Below are positions 11,611 to 21,964 of a stretch of 64,000 nt of DNA, one piece after another. A program made the position numbers and the translations under genes. Source of the DNA: Basidiobolus meristosporus CBS 931.73 (taxonomy: Eukaryota; Basidiobolomycota; Basidiobolomycetes; Basidiobolales; Basidiobolaceae). Where the stretch lies: contig MCFE01000128.1 of NCBI GenBank assembly GCA_002104905.1, positions 62,001 to 126,000 of the forward strand, given 5' to 3'. The number at the start of each line of letters is the position of its first letter. Positions within the stretch are counted from its first letter, which is position 1. Under the pieces are notes generated by a model that saw only the letters and a list, made by a program, of their open reading frames with translations, did no database searches and had not been told where the DNA came from.

Positions 11611-11742
11611 TGTTGTAAGAGTCTTGGAGATATTGGAAGTGATTGGGAGAACAAGTAGATTATGTGGTTTCACTTAATGATTTATTGAATGTAAAGTAGT
11701 ATTTGTACTTTACATGGTTGTGGCATTAATAACATGTAGAAT
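11611..11742 (-). repeat. Copia-A relic C4 5' LTR, first part
   Basis: The reverse complement of the Copia-A LTR begins here with TGTTGTAAGAGTCTTGG and runs to the point where the Harbinger element inserted (target AAT, 11740-11742). It continues at 16236. Confidence 0.88.
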
Positions 11743-11752
11743 AGACTTGTTC

Positions 11753-12484
11753 CATTGTACCATGCCAGGGCGCGCAGCGCAATCCGCGGTTGAAAAGAAC
11801 AATTGGGTGCAATATTATAGCTACCAGAAGGCAGGATTGTTCTTGGACAATTTTGCACTATGGGGGACAATCTCGCACACTATGGCACAATCTGACACAA
11901 TGAGGTTGGCACAGATGGTTGTGCCCACTTGTAATGTTTGCATCATGTGCGCAATTGGATACCGCTATTATGGCAGGTAAAATCCGGTATATGGATATGT
12001 TTCTTTAATGTAAATGGAAATAAATGTGTATCACACTATAAACTACACTGATACTTACCATTTTGGTTACCCTCACACCAATTGGACGGTATCTCAGTAG
12101 TTAATTGGTCCAAAAGCATCCTGACGCTGGCAGCCCCCAATTGGCTTATTGACTACTGAGAAAGCTACCTGATTTACCATCAAATATCCTATTTTGCCCA
12201 TTGAGCAAGTAAATCCCTGATCCTAGTGATTGGACAAGGTGTCATAGCTAGCACGCAAGCAATTGTGTAGGTGCAAAACAGATCCAATAGCTGCACTGGT
12301 ATTACAGATGACGTATATATATGCAGGGTGCTTATTTATAGGGGTTCTGTCTCAAATGTGAGATGACCTTGATATTACTTATATCAAAAATTTGATGATC
12401 ACTGATTTGCTATGGCTCAATTTGGATTGCAAAAAAAAGGGTTGTTGGGATCATTACAAATGTGAGCAATTCAAACCAATCACA
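11753..12484. other. Non-coding left arm of the Harbinger element
   Basis: No gene is supported here. The stretch holds subterminal repeats with tggcac/ggcaca words (about 11880-11930), two related blocks around ccaattgg at 12080-12145, and AT-rich sequence with tatatatatgcagg near 12315. It is the 3' flank of the minus-strand accessory gene. The 88-codon frame at 11714-11980 crosses the transposon end and is not credible. Confidence 0.5.
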
Positions 12485-14808
12485 TCATCTTCTCCTGGGT
12501 TTTTTTCTCACAGGGATTACTACTGAAGCATTTGGTAGTGACTCACTTTGCACACCTATACTACTTCCTGGCTGACTATCATCTTGGCTACTAGTGTATT
12601 TGTAATCAGTATTTTGCCTCCTAGTTGATGAGTGCAATGCTGCAGCTTGGCTGCGCTGAATTGCTCCCACTGAACCAACTGAACTGGCCTGTAGTGCCAC
12701 GCGCTGACACGTTCTTTTACTTGCCAAGGGCTCTGGTGGTTGAGGCACTTCATGTTGGTCATCATCAGCCAGTTCACCAGAAGTAACTTGCTGATGGTCA
12801 GGCAAAACAGCACACACAGGCGCGCCTTGACGCATTGAGATGGCCCTTGGCTGAGTTTGATGTGATGCTGCATGTTGACATGACTTGGTCTGCTCCAATG
12901 GACTTGTGTCTAAATGAGCAGTTTGGCAAGTTCTTGTAGTTTTGCTCTGAAGCGCGCGCGTGACTCAATGCATGTTGCGGGGCGTTCTGGTAAAGGGTGT
13001 TGGCATGGTCTGGACTGACGTGCGCCAGCACGCTGTAGTGGGGTCACAGTGACACCCACACGCAGATGTGCTCCTTCTTATGCGTTCACTTCCCTAAAAA
13101 GGATTACCCCGCCTATATTATTATCATCCCAAATTTGCAATATTTCCTATTTTTGTCTATGTGATTATTACTATGCAACCTGACAAACTATTTGTCACTA
13201 TTAACCCATTGCACAAGCTATTCTTATTCCTTGCCAAGATGCCAAGATAAGATAGTTACCTTATAAGGCAAGTACCCCAACAGTGCTCATGTCACGTGAC
13301 CATCTTGGTTTCATAACCCCCCATCTCACTACCATAAGAGGCAACCACATGACACAGAGGTTTCATATTACCACTACCTGATTGGCTAGGTGCTACTATG
13401 TCTCATGGAACAATCCGCCAAGAATTTGCGCTATTTTTAGTACACAAAGACATGATTGGTTGTCTACTACCTTCTGGAAACTTCCGGAAAGTATTTTCTA
13501 GCAAAAAATTGAGCAGCAAACAAAAGTATATAAGGGAGGCTATCCCTCAAAATAAATCATCCCTCTTCCAATATTCCAACTTATTGATTAGTGAGATCAC
13601 CGCTACCTATTACCACTGTTTTCTGACTCAGACCTGACAACACTCCCAGGAAACCGTGCTGACAGCCAACTGACCTTGGAGGCACTACTTGTGAGGAATA
13701 CTCAGAGTAGGTATATTTTATTATATTTGTTTGTTTTCCCAAGTTTGTTCTTGTACAGGCAAAGATACTTTTCAGTCTTTGTAACTATTGGTCAAAGCTG
13801 CATTCTTATCAAGTCCCTGTTGGTGGAGTTTACAGTTGTTTTGACTTTGGAAGCTTTAGTACATTGTCATCTCAAAGGACGTCAAAGCCATTATAAACTT
13901 TTGTTAAGACGCCAACTAAGTTGGGGATTGTAGTTCAATAGTTTTCCCTTGACAAGCTTGAGGCTTTACCCCCCATTACATTAGATTAGACAAAAGACCC
14001 AGTATTCCTAGCAAGCTTTTGCCAGAGGTTATCGCACCCAGTGAACACCCCACACACATTCACACTTGAGAAGTGTTGGCCGTATTTTGCCCTCTGGACT
14101 TATACACCACCACAACGCTGTGGTTGCAAGAGATGGTAGGGAATCCAGCAAGGTGTGCTGGTGCAATCTGGACAATGTTGCTTGCAATCTGTATTCTTCC
14201 TCCTGAAGCTCACCATCTGATTCCTCAAGGTATTCACTTACCCTCTGTCTGATACTTTGGAGCTGTTGCCTGGATGAGTCCTGTGTATATTGCTCTTGGA
14301 AGCCACTTAGCTCTACTAATATATCACATAGTACATTAGTCATTTGAGGCAAAAACTCATTCAAAATTTCTTTGGTTCCCAAAGTTGAGGCACAAACGGA
14401 CGTGTCCGGCCTGGACTGTGCAAATTGCGCGCAAAATTGTTCCTGCGCGGCTTCTTTGTCAAATCCCCTCACTCTCAGCTCATTCTTGATTTCAATACTT
14501 GTCTTGTTATATATCTTTTTACATACATTGGCTGGCATCTTGATGTAGAACTCATGCCACAGCTTTCTACTCAAATTCTTCCATCTTTGTTGACTCTCTG
14601 AGGTATCTAGTTCTGCTAGATTAACCAGTAGTGCCCAAATATCTGTATGAAGGCTCATCATAGACACTTGGGCCATACTAAAATCATTTGGCAAGAACTT
14701 GAACGGATCCAACATTGACTTTTGCGGTCCAGACTGTGCTTGTGAGCTGGGGGATGGGTTTTGTCTGGGTTGTACTAGAGATGAGTTGAGGCTTGGTATG
14801 GGGACCAT
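12485..14808 (-). pseudogene. Harbinger accessory gene, split by LTR-X
   Basis: Two minus-strand pieces, 14808-14115 and 13029-12485, add to exactly 413 codons if LTR-X (13034-14114) and one 4-bp target copy are left out. The frame is then continuous except for a TGA at 12967-12965. The N-terminal half is Ser/Pro/Gln-rich and then helical and charged, with several Trp-containing blocks (QQRWKNLSRKLWHEFY). The C-terminal part is Gln/Ser/Thr-rich and ends in a basic tail (RKKPRRR), a possible nuclear signal. Harbinger elements typically carry a second, Myb/SANT-like DNA-binding protein; the divergent position suggests that role, but I see no clear SANT domain. A related fragment occurs at 43345-43590. 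As found, the ORF reads about 28 codons into LTR-X. Confidence 0.7.
13034..14114 (+). mobile_element. LTR-X copy 1 (solo LTR or LTR-like unit)
   Basis: 1081-bp unit starting TGTAGTGGGGT and ending ACACCACCACA, so TG...CA ends with an imperfect inverted repeat. It is flanked by a 4-bp duplication ACGC (13030-13033 and 14115-14118). It contains a TATA box in gtatataagggag (about 13527-13534) followed 25-35 bases later by caaaataaatc. No coding sequence is evident; the 79- and 85-codon frames inside have no recognisable features. The same unit occurs at 57858-58928 and, inverted, at 17782-18847. The ends, promoter-like core and duplication fit a solo LTR of an element whose internal part is absent from this window. 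Confidence 0.85.
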
Positions 14809-15167
14809 AGCAATGGATTTGGATACTTATACAGCAGTATATTGGCATCAACCTGGTCTTATATGAATTATATATGAAAACTAGTGTGATTGTTGAATTT
14901 TCCATATATTGTGCATGATGCATCTTGGATTGTGTTGACACAGATCAGATTACATCAATTGCAGATTTCCTATTTGATTATAGAGCTATAATTAAAGCAT
15001 CAATAAAAGTACCAAGGCATTATTTACGGATGATTTTTGTGACATAATGATGGGATACATGGCAATTGATGGAGATTTAACCATAATGTATTAAAAATCA
15101 GATAAATAACACAGATCACACCAAATCAATTCAAACCGCCTCCATACAATCATCCATCAACTTTAAT
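14809..15167. promoter_or_regulatory. Intergenic region between divergent Harbinger genes
   Basis: 359 bp of AT-rich non-coding sequence between the start of the accessory gene (minus, 14808) and the transposase frame (plus, 15168). It presumably holds both promoters; no specific element can be singled out. Confidence 0.45.
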
Positions 15168-16052
15168 ATGACTTACTCATCTGAATGGTCTTTTCTCATC
15201 AATCCCATCACTACCACTGGATTTCCTTTTGACACACTAGAGGAGATCTATTCCAAGTACTGTGAACCATCAACCCCAATCTGCTCAAGGAGAACTCTTG
15301 TTAAGCTTCTCTGCTATTACAAGAACTATTGCCCTACAAGGTTTCATCCCACCATCCATGGCAACAAAAGTCCTAGAAGCTTTCATTCCCAGCTGACAGC
15401 AATGGAGAACCACCTTGCAGAGGGTATGAATGACTTAGAGCAAGCTTGAAATACTAGGTTCAGAAGCTCCAATAGACTTCCATATCCCAGAGTGTTCAGC
15501 AACAGGTTCCATATCAGGAGTATTTTGGATACCTTCCCAGTGAGGATTAACAGACCTTCTTGAGGGCAGAGGCACTTTTATTCTGGCAAGTACAAGGAAC
15601 ACTGTATGAAGTTTCAAGCACTGTCTGACATTGATGGTAACATCATCTGGTTTAGTGGGTCATTTGCTGGAAGTAGGCATGACAAAGCACTCTGGGTAGA
15701 GAATCATCCTGAATTCAGTAGAGGGGAGAAATGTATGGCAGACTTAGCCTATATAGGAGAGGATTGTCAGGGATTAGGATGTATTACAGCTGATAGGAAG
15801 CCAAGGAATGGTGTGCTTAGCAGGAAGCAGAAGCTCTACCATGCAATATTTAATCATTTCAGAGTAAGGGTAAAGCACACATTTGGATATCTGAAGAGAT
15901 TCAGCATATTGGCAGGTAAATACAGAGGAAAGTCATATATAGGAGAAAACAGCAGAATAGGTAAAATTGTTAAGATATTTATTAATGCACAGTATGATCA
16001 TACAAGAAGACATCCACTGAGAGAAATGTGTCTGGAGTATTATGAAGAGTAA
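15168..16052 (+). pseudogene. Harbinger DDE transposase, inactivated
   Basis: One reading frame of 294 codons with two in-frame TGA stops (15447-15449 and 15561-15563). It encodes a DDE_4-type nuclease of the PIF/Harbinger family, which cuts out and reinserts the element. First Asp: LDTFPVRINRPS (D at codon 121). Next comes FYSGKYKEHCMKFQ, then GSFAGSRHDKAL and the second Asp in CMADLAYIG (D at codon 192). The third catalytic residue should be Glu in the RVxVEHTFGxLK motif, but here it is Lys (RVRVKHTFGYLK, AAG at 15873-15875). The stops and the E-to-K change make it inactive. Both stops could derive from CGA, and the Lys from GAG. The N-terminal half has only a weak helical region, and the start ATG is uncertain. 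Confidence 0.85.
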
Positions 16053-16235
16053 ATAAAGCAAGGAAAGCACTATTCTGAGCAACATAAGTAAGATTGAGTA
16101 AAATTACCAGTAATTGTATCATACCACTGGCATCATGGTAGAAATTATAGTGCCAGATAGTGCTGTAGAGTGCCGGATTGATCCGTCACCATAAACAGGC
16201 TGACACTATGTGGCACTATCCAGCAGAACAAGTCT
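16053..16235. other. Right arm and terminus of the Harbinger element
   Basis: 3' flank of the transposase with subterminal repeats (tagtgccagatagtgctgtagagtgccgg at 16150-16178) and the terminal GAACAAGTCT. The inner part of the terminus, read inward as GATAGTGCCACAT, matches both ends of the non-autonomous element at 2123-3302. Confidence 0.7.
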
Positions 16236-16452
16236 AATAGGTAAGGGAAGGCTTGAAGAACATGTGTGCAAAGTTTGGGGCTGTTTGGACAACTTTGACA
16301 ATTTTCATGTTCTGGATGCCTCATATTTTGGTGAAAACAATTTAAATAAATCCTGTCAATGATTTTGGTCAATATTCCCTAGGAATTGAAGGTAATGATC
16401 TAAGTAACTAAGTTAGGTGAATATCTAGGTGGAATTACAGATTTTTACAGCA
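16236..16452 (-). repeat. Copia-A relic C4 5' LTR, second part
   Basis: Continuation of the reverse-complement Copia-A LTR beyond the Harbinger insertion, from aataggtaagggaagg to TTTTTACAGCA. With 11611-11742 it makes one complete LTR. The right end (ACAGCA instead of ACAACA) is mutated. No target duplication can be tested because the other end of C4 is lost. Confidence 0.85.
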
Positions 16453-16985
16453 AATCCAATGTGTAACTGTTCAAAGTAGGTGCAGTGATCAACTGCTAAT
16501 CAACAAGGGAGAAGTGCTACTGATGGAAGGGATAACTTATAGATGAAGAATTAACTTCCTTGAGTACTTTTCCTCACTGAAAGTGATTACTCATGACAAG
16601 GGTCTAGAAAATTCTAGGTATCAGTGGAATTCCAGATGACATCACTATGAGCTAAAAATACTCCAAGAAGGTTCTGGAAAGTTCTAAAATGCACAGCACA
16701 TCCTACCAGTCATGGACCAGTAGTCTGAGGCCTATGTATTAAAGAGATAACATACATGGTACTGAAATAGTAGGAATGATAACACAAAATTAGGTCATGA
16801 TTTGTGAGTACTGACACAGGTACTTGCTTATTGAAGATTCATCTGGTAATCTGCTTCTGGATAAATATTACTACAATGTCAACAAATAACTCCCAATGCT
16901 TCCAATGTATTCCTAGCAGAAATGACTTCAGAAAGCTACTTGAATAAATACATATCCACCTAATCCATTACATGTATTTGTATTA
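16453..16985 (-). repeat. Decayed LTR-X relic (inverted)
   Basis: About 16470-16850 can be aligned by eye to LTR-X in reverse orientation. It has the tgatcaactgctaatcaacaag block, a ccaagaaggttctggaaag block, the stretch around accagtagtctgag, and tgagtactgacacaggtacttgc. The alignment is broken by many substitutions and small deletions, and the ends are not preserved. The remaining ~130 bases up to 16985 are AT-rich and unassigned. Confidence 0.5.
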
Positions 16986-17781
16986 TGGCATATTCATATG
17001 AATATTGATGGGAGCCCATGAGACATACTTTGGGTAGCAGATACTCTGTAATATCTAGCCAATTCTCTCAAAATCCCTGGTATCTCAAAGGGCACTTTTA
17101 GCTTGAATGCCCAATGTATACCTTGGCTATTAGTATAAGGATATTGTTGAAAAGCAAATCCATTGTGTGCAGTGTAAAGCTTTTGCTCCAAAAGTTATCC
17201 TCTATCTTAAGTATCACTGGCTTCCAATTAATTCCATATTCCAACCAACAGCTTATAGCTGGCCAACTCTGCTATAAATGCATGCTTACCTCTGTATATT
17301 ATGTCTATGGGACGGTAATGTTCCTACTGTTAGTGTTCAGATACTAATAGTGAGTGTGAGTTGTGGAATATATCCCCAGATCTCTCACATTTAATGGCAA
17401 TACTATCCATTGTGCCCAGAAAAGTCAACTGTATTGCTGATGGCTAGGGTATCTCCAATGCAAATAATAATATACACTTGATAACACAGCCATAGTGTAG
17501 TCTCCTGCTGGAAAGCATACAGAGTTCATTCAGCAATAGATACAGGTAGCTATCCAGGCTGGACAATGCTTTAGGCCCAGATACCAGTGAGACTTCAATC
17601 AGATTTCTGCTCTGATACTGCAAGATAGGTGGCATATTCAGGCTTATGTGTGTCAGTGACAAGCAGGATTTGCTGGCAGACTACTTGTTTATTGGGAATC
17701 CATCAAGTTGTAAGGCAAAGGCATGGTCATACCTACCTTCAGGGTTGCACTTGCTTCTTAGTTGTTTGTAATGTTTGCCAT
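16986..17781 (-). pseudogene. Tnp2-type transposase remnant, T2
   Basis: Minus-strand Tnp2 sequence. The piece at 17662-17444 retains a PPILQYQSRNLIEVSLVSGPKA segment and a LYLLLNELCML block, equal to the PLLDE region of T1 and T4. Further left, 17191-16994 matches the part of T4 around 46510-46660, including YYRVSATQS. Stops and deletions are frequent. LTR-X inserted at 17781 (target CCAT) separates it from the N-terminal part, which resumes at 18852. Gene A of the same copy follows on the plus strand, giving the divergent layout. Confidence 0.7.
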
Positions 17782-18847
17782 TGTGTTGCTTTATGATTCC
17801 AAGGGAGAGATACATGTAATACTACTCAAGTGTTTTGTATGTAGGGTGTTCATTGGGTGCAGTTACCGCTAGCAAAAGCTTGCTAGGAATGCTTGAGCTT
17901 TGCCTCTACTTTAATGTGAGGGACAGAAAGCCTCAAGTTTGCCATGGGGAAACTATTGAGCTACAACCCCCAGCTTAGTTGGGATCTAAATAAAAGGATG
18001 TGCCTGGTTTAGCTTCCTTTGATATGTTAGTGTACAAAGATTCCAAAGTCAAAGCAACTATTGACTCCAACATCAGGGACTTGAGAAGAATGCAGCTGTG
18101 GTCAATAGTTATTGAAACAGAAAAGTATCTTTGCCTATACAAAAGCAAACTTAGGAAAGAATCAAGTATCATAAAAAATACCTATGTGGAATATTCCTCA
18201 CAAGTAGTGCCTCCAAGGTCAGCTGGCTGACAGCACAGTTTTCTGGGAGTGTTCTGTGGTCTGTAATAAAAAGTTCTGGTAGCAGCAGGTAGCAGTGATC
18301 ACACTAATCAACAAGTTAGTGTATTGATAAAAGAGATGTTCATTTACTATTGAGAGATTGCCTCCCTTAATACTTCTCTCACTGGCTGAGTGATTACTAA
18401 TATCATGCTCCAGGAGGTTCTAGAGATCATCATAACTCAAAATGACATCAGAATGAGCAAAGAATGGTTCAAGTAGATGCCAGAGAGCTCTAAGAGGCTC
18501 AGCACTTCTAACCAATCAGGGATGCATATTCTGAGACTGGTGCAACATATTGATGCTTCATCTGGAATGAAAATGATGAGGATGGAGACATGGCTTAATC
18601 ATGTTTAGTGGGTTTTGGCATGGGTACTTGCCTAATATAGAAGCACATATACTTAGTAATCATACATCAAATAATGGATAACTTATGCAATAAATAAGCA
18701 GATATCATAACTAGCAGGCTTAAGGGATAGTACTGATCAGATAAGACATATAGGATAAAACTAAAATATGGGTAACAGGGAAATAGGAAAGTAAAAAGTA
18801 TTGGAATTGACACCTCTGTCAGTGGGTGTCCCTATGACCCCACTACA
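17782..18847 (-). mobile_element. LTR-X copy 2 (inverted)
   Basis: 1066-bp reverse-oriented LTR-X starting TGTGTTGCTTTATG and ending CCCCACTACA, flanked by the 4-bp duplication CCAT (17778-17781 and 18848-18851). More diverged than copies 1 and 3, so probably the oldest of the three complete copies. The host site is Tnp2 copy T2; the uninterrupted target is visible in copy T7 near 51035-51045 (tttgccattgaatata). Confidence 0.85.
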
Positions 18848-18851
18848 CCAT

Positions 18852-19467
18852 CAAATATATTGGCAATGTTTACACTTGATTGTCATTGAGTGGAAGGCTA
18901 AGGTAAGCCAAAATATGTCACAAATACACCTGACTCAATTTGGGAAAGGTGACAAGTACAGCTAGGTGACATTATAGAAGTATCAAGTGGCCAGCAAAAT
19001 AATGCTGGTACAGTAGTAACTGTGAATGGTCAAATATAACTTCTGTGGCAAAAACTGGCTGTACTGCTTGTAATACTTCATATGCCATCTGTATGATTCA
19101 TGGCTGAGAGACTTGTTACAATAGCATCATGGTCTTTTTCTCTTCTCTTACAGTGTTAAATCATTGTAGTCCTCTCCATGGGGCAAGCAGCCTGATACTC
19201 AACAATCTAATGCTGTTATATCACTTTTCTGTCAATACTGATGTGAATCAAAAATGGTCATGTTTTTGAGACTTTGCATTTGCACAAATGTAAGAGTCAC
19301 TGATTACCCACTATAGTAAGCATTATAAGTGAAGTTGTGGCAGCACATACACAAACATATGCACTCTATCCCATTTGGTTTAACTAACTTCCATATACAT
19401 GCCACTAAAAAATAATGCAATGTTGACTGGTTCCTAGATAGACCTCACTGCTTACAGCAGCAGAAGA
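18852..19467 (-). pseudogene. T2: 5' part of tnp2 and divergent intergenic region
   Basis: The stretch 18880-19030 is the reverse complement of the region just before the Tnp2 frame in T1 (970-1100), for example cacctgactcaatttgggaaaggtgacaa. Between 18870 and 18890 the sequence jumps, so most of the N-terminal Tnp2 coding part is deleted. From about 19030 to 19467 it corresponds to the intergenic region between the divergent genes. No open frame is supported. Confidence 0.55.
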
Positions 19468-21190
19468 ATGATTGAACAATGGCTTGCTTCAGCTTTTAAT
19501 GCAACAAGCAGGGCTAAATCCAAAAAAGGCAATGTGGACTTGATGCCTACTGAAGGTAATAATGTGGGCTCTTCAGGCTCTCATCCAAGTAAGCAATTTG
19601 GATTCTCTGTGGAGCTGCAAGCTGACCATTATTTTATGGCAGACAAGAGTACAGTGGACACAGTATCTTTGGTGGAAGACCCATAAGTGCCATCTCAACA
19701 TTACCACCAATAGTATCAGTAATTAAATTGTCAGCTCATACTGAAGCATTGATGTGGCTATCAGGTGCAGTTACAGATAGGATAGATGCAATGGCACAGA
19801 GAAATCAGGTAATAGTTTGGAAACAGGATGAGTGAATAATATAGGTAGGGCAATCACTATCCTGGATAGAGAATGCATTCTCTGAAGTAAAGTAGGAACC
19901 AAAGTAGCTCAACATCACAGCCATGAATTGTGCCATATCCCAATGTATCAACAGAGGGACATCTCTTCAGTGTTTAAATTACAACGACAGTGCCCAAAGA
20001 TAAAGCCCACAGAAAGATCAATCACAACATGGAAGGGAATGACTTTGATGCTGACACCCAAGCCTTAAAACTAAAGACACTGAAGATCCATGGAGCTGTT
20101 GAGTGTAAGGATGTGGACTTGGCTAATATTCAAGAAGCCATTGGTAGTCTAGCACAGCATCACATCAAGGCCAGCATACCATTGGGCCACTAGGAATGCA
20201 AGGACAACCAAAATGTGCTTAACCTGTTCTATTTGTACTCTCTTGGACTAAAGCAGTCAAAGTGACTTTGGGCCAGCATTGTTATGCTAGGAACATATCT
20301 CAAGAATAGAAGAAAGGATCAAAGGCAGAAGATCAAGGGTGCAATGGTTAAAACCAGTAGCTTCCTCAAGAGCTTATCACAAGCAAGGCTGAAAGCTCAA
20401 AGCAAGCTGCAAAAAACCATTGGGTTGCCAGGAGAGTGCTAGCAAGGGACAAGCAGGCAAAGATAGATGCACCATTGCATCACTTACCAAGGAGAAAACA
20501 AAGCACAATACAAGAAGCACTCAGTGACAGCAGTAGTAAAAGACTTGGCAGTGATAATGTTAAATGTAAGAAGAGAGAGTCAACCAAAGACTCCAAGAGG
20601 GAAGCATGGGTAAAAAGCTGCAGCTCTCACCAATTAATACTGTCATCACAGAACAGGCTGAATCCCATCATTGCCAAAAAAATTACCAACAGGATAAAAG
20701 CTACTCTCTCAGGAGATCAAAGTGCAGCCTATTGAGCTACACTGCTGTGAAGTAGATGCGCTTGCAGAGACAAGCAATTTGTCTACTGCTGCCTCCATAT
20801 CCTCTATTATAGCCCAAGTGGATATCCCACTGGCAGACAAATCAATAATGCTAAGAACTAAAATGACCATCACAATGCCTACAGTGAAATTTTGGAACAC
20901 TAATAGGCACACCAAGAGGTTGTAGCACTTCTTCAAGAGCAGTGCTCAAAAAAACACACTTGAGTATTGCAAGGATTTAGTGCAAACAATGGCATATGAG
21001 GTGCTAGATCTTGTAGTGCTGGCTGAGGAAACGGAGGTATGGGAACAAGTGAGTCAATAGTGGCATATAGATATATGGTTCCTGCAAAAGTCATAGAAAA
21101 GGCAATGCAGCAGTAATACTTGTTTAATAGTGGATGTTAACTAGGTTACTTCTAGAGTCTGGGGTTGGGCTTTATAAAGGCTTCATGGGT
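19468..21190 (+). pseudogene. Accessory gene A, copy T2 (single repeat unit)
   Basis: Best view of the gene A N-terminus: MIEQWLASAFNATSRAKSKKG, a short basic start. The middle part (about 19980-20300) has the shared block around KPxxxKTLKIHxAVECxD and NIQEAIGSL. Then comes one copy of the ~69-residue repeat (SKQA..VLARDKQAKIDAPLHHLPRRK..STIQEALS, about 20360-20560), where T3, T4 and T6 have two. The C-terminal region (20720-21110) carries the NLSTxASxSSI and VKFWNTNRHTKRL blocks and the later QDIWEPVNEQWHKA-type block in decayed form. Many stops. I recognise no domain; it may be a DNA-binding or structural partner of the transposase. Confidence 0.6.
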
Positions 21191-21597
21191 TACAATAGTA
21201 CCCTCAATGCAGTTGGAGAGGGAACTATCCAAGTAAATCCATGATAAACAGACAGAAGCCACACACTGACCTTCAAAGTGATTTAAGAGTCTTAGAGATA
21301 TTTCAAGTGATTGGGAGAACAATCAGATTGTGCAGTTGTCTCTTGAATAGATATTGAATGTAAAAGTGGTATTTGTGCATTTACATGGTCTTAAAATAGA
21401 ATTAGCTTGAAACATGCTTAGCAAGGTCCCAAGAGCATGTGTCCAAAGTCTTGGATAGTTTAGATAAACTGTAGAATTTTCCTGTTCTGAGTATGAAATG
21501 TTTAGGCAAAAGTACCATCAGTAAATCCAAACAAGGAAATTGGTCAGTGTTGTGTAGATAGGCAAAGCATTGGTGAATATTTTGCACAATATGATTG
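21191..21597. repeat. Copia-A fragments: protease piece and decayed LTR
   Basis: 21200-21283 is a plus-strand fragment of the Copia-A protease region (GEGTIQVN-like, with cacactgaccttcaaag). From about 21284 to 21597 it is a reverse-complement Copia-A LTR with many substitutions, starting aagagtcttagagatattt. The two pieces point in opposite directions, so this is a rearranged relic and not one element. A gypsy LTR is inserted at its right end. Confidence 0.6.
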
Positions 21598-21964
21598 TGT
21601 TATGATCTACCCCTTAATGTTCAAGTTGGATCAGTTTTTAGTCAAATCAATTAGTTTCATGTTTAGCTTATCAGTATATCAGTAATATCTAACAAATCAG
21701 TAGCATCAGTCAGCAAATGAATCAGCTGATCCTTATCAGACAGAAATAGATATATTAAGTAGGATCTTATTGAGTGATGTTGATGCAGTTAAATGAGTCA
21801 TCAGCCACAACCTGCATTAGGAAATTTAACTAGTCAGCAATTGATCTGGCAAAATGTATATATGGAGCTGCAGAACTTCAATAAAAATCAGTTCAAGTTT
21901 TAGTGGATACAATACTAGCTAAACTCCCTATTCCTCTACAACTCTTTTAAAAAGACATGTAGCA
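21598..21964 (+). repeat. Solo gypsy LTR
   Basis: 367 bp, starting TGTTATGATCTACC and ending with CATGTAGCA. It matches the gypsy LTR at 22827-23194 (inverted) and those at 41777-42127 and 37971-38178. It contains the shared aaaatgtatata block and ataaaaatcagttcaag. No internal gypsy sequence follows, so it is solo. The flanks (gattg left, ttggc right) do not form a clean duplication. Confidence 0.75.

Larger units (their letters stand above)
11743..16235. mobile_element. PIF/Harbinger-type DNA transposon (itself interrupted)
   Basis: 4493 bp inserted in the C4 LTR. The ends are perfect 10-bp inverted repeats (AGACTTGTTC at 11743-11752, GAACAAGTCT at 16226-16235), flanked by a 3-bp duplication AAT (11740-11742 and 16236-16238). 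A 3-bp duplication is the hallmark of PIF/Harbinger elements, though AAT is not the commonest target (TWA). Inside are two divergent genes: a DDE transposase (15168-16052, plus) and an accessory gene (14808-12485, minus), with LTR-X (13034-14114) inserted in the latter. Repeated GTGCCA/TGGCAC-like words occur near both ends. The left third has more CpG than the surrounding repeats. Confidence 0.85.

Noticed and set aside
13398-13933. Small ORFs inside LTR-X
   Set aside because: They are not open in the other LTR-X copies, and the sequence has the character of an LTR with promoter and polyadenylation signals.
15447-15605. An intron explaining the gap in the Harbinger transposase
   Set aside because: The frame on both sides and through the gap is the same and encodes the first catalytic Asp region, so two TGA stops fit better than splicing.
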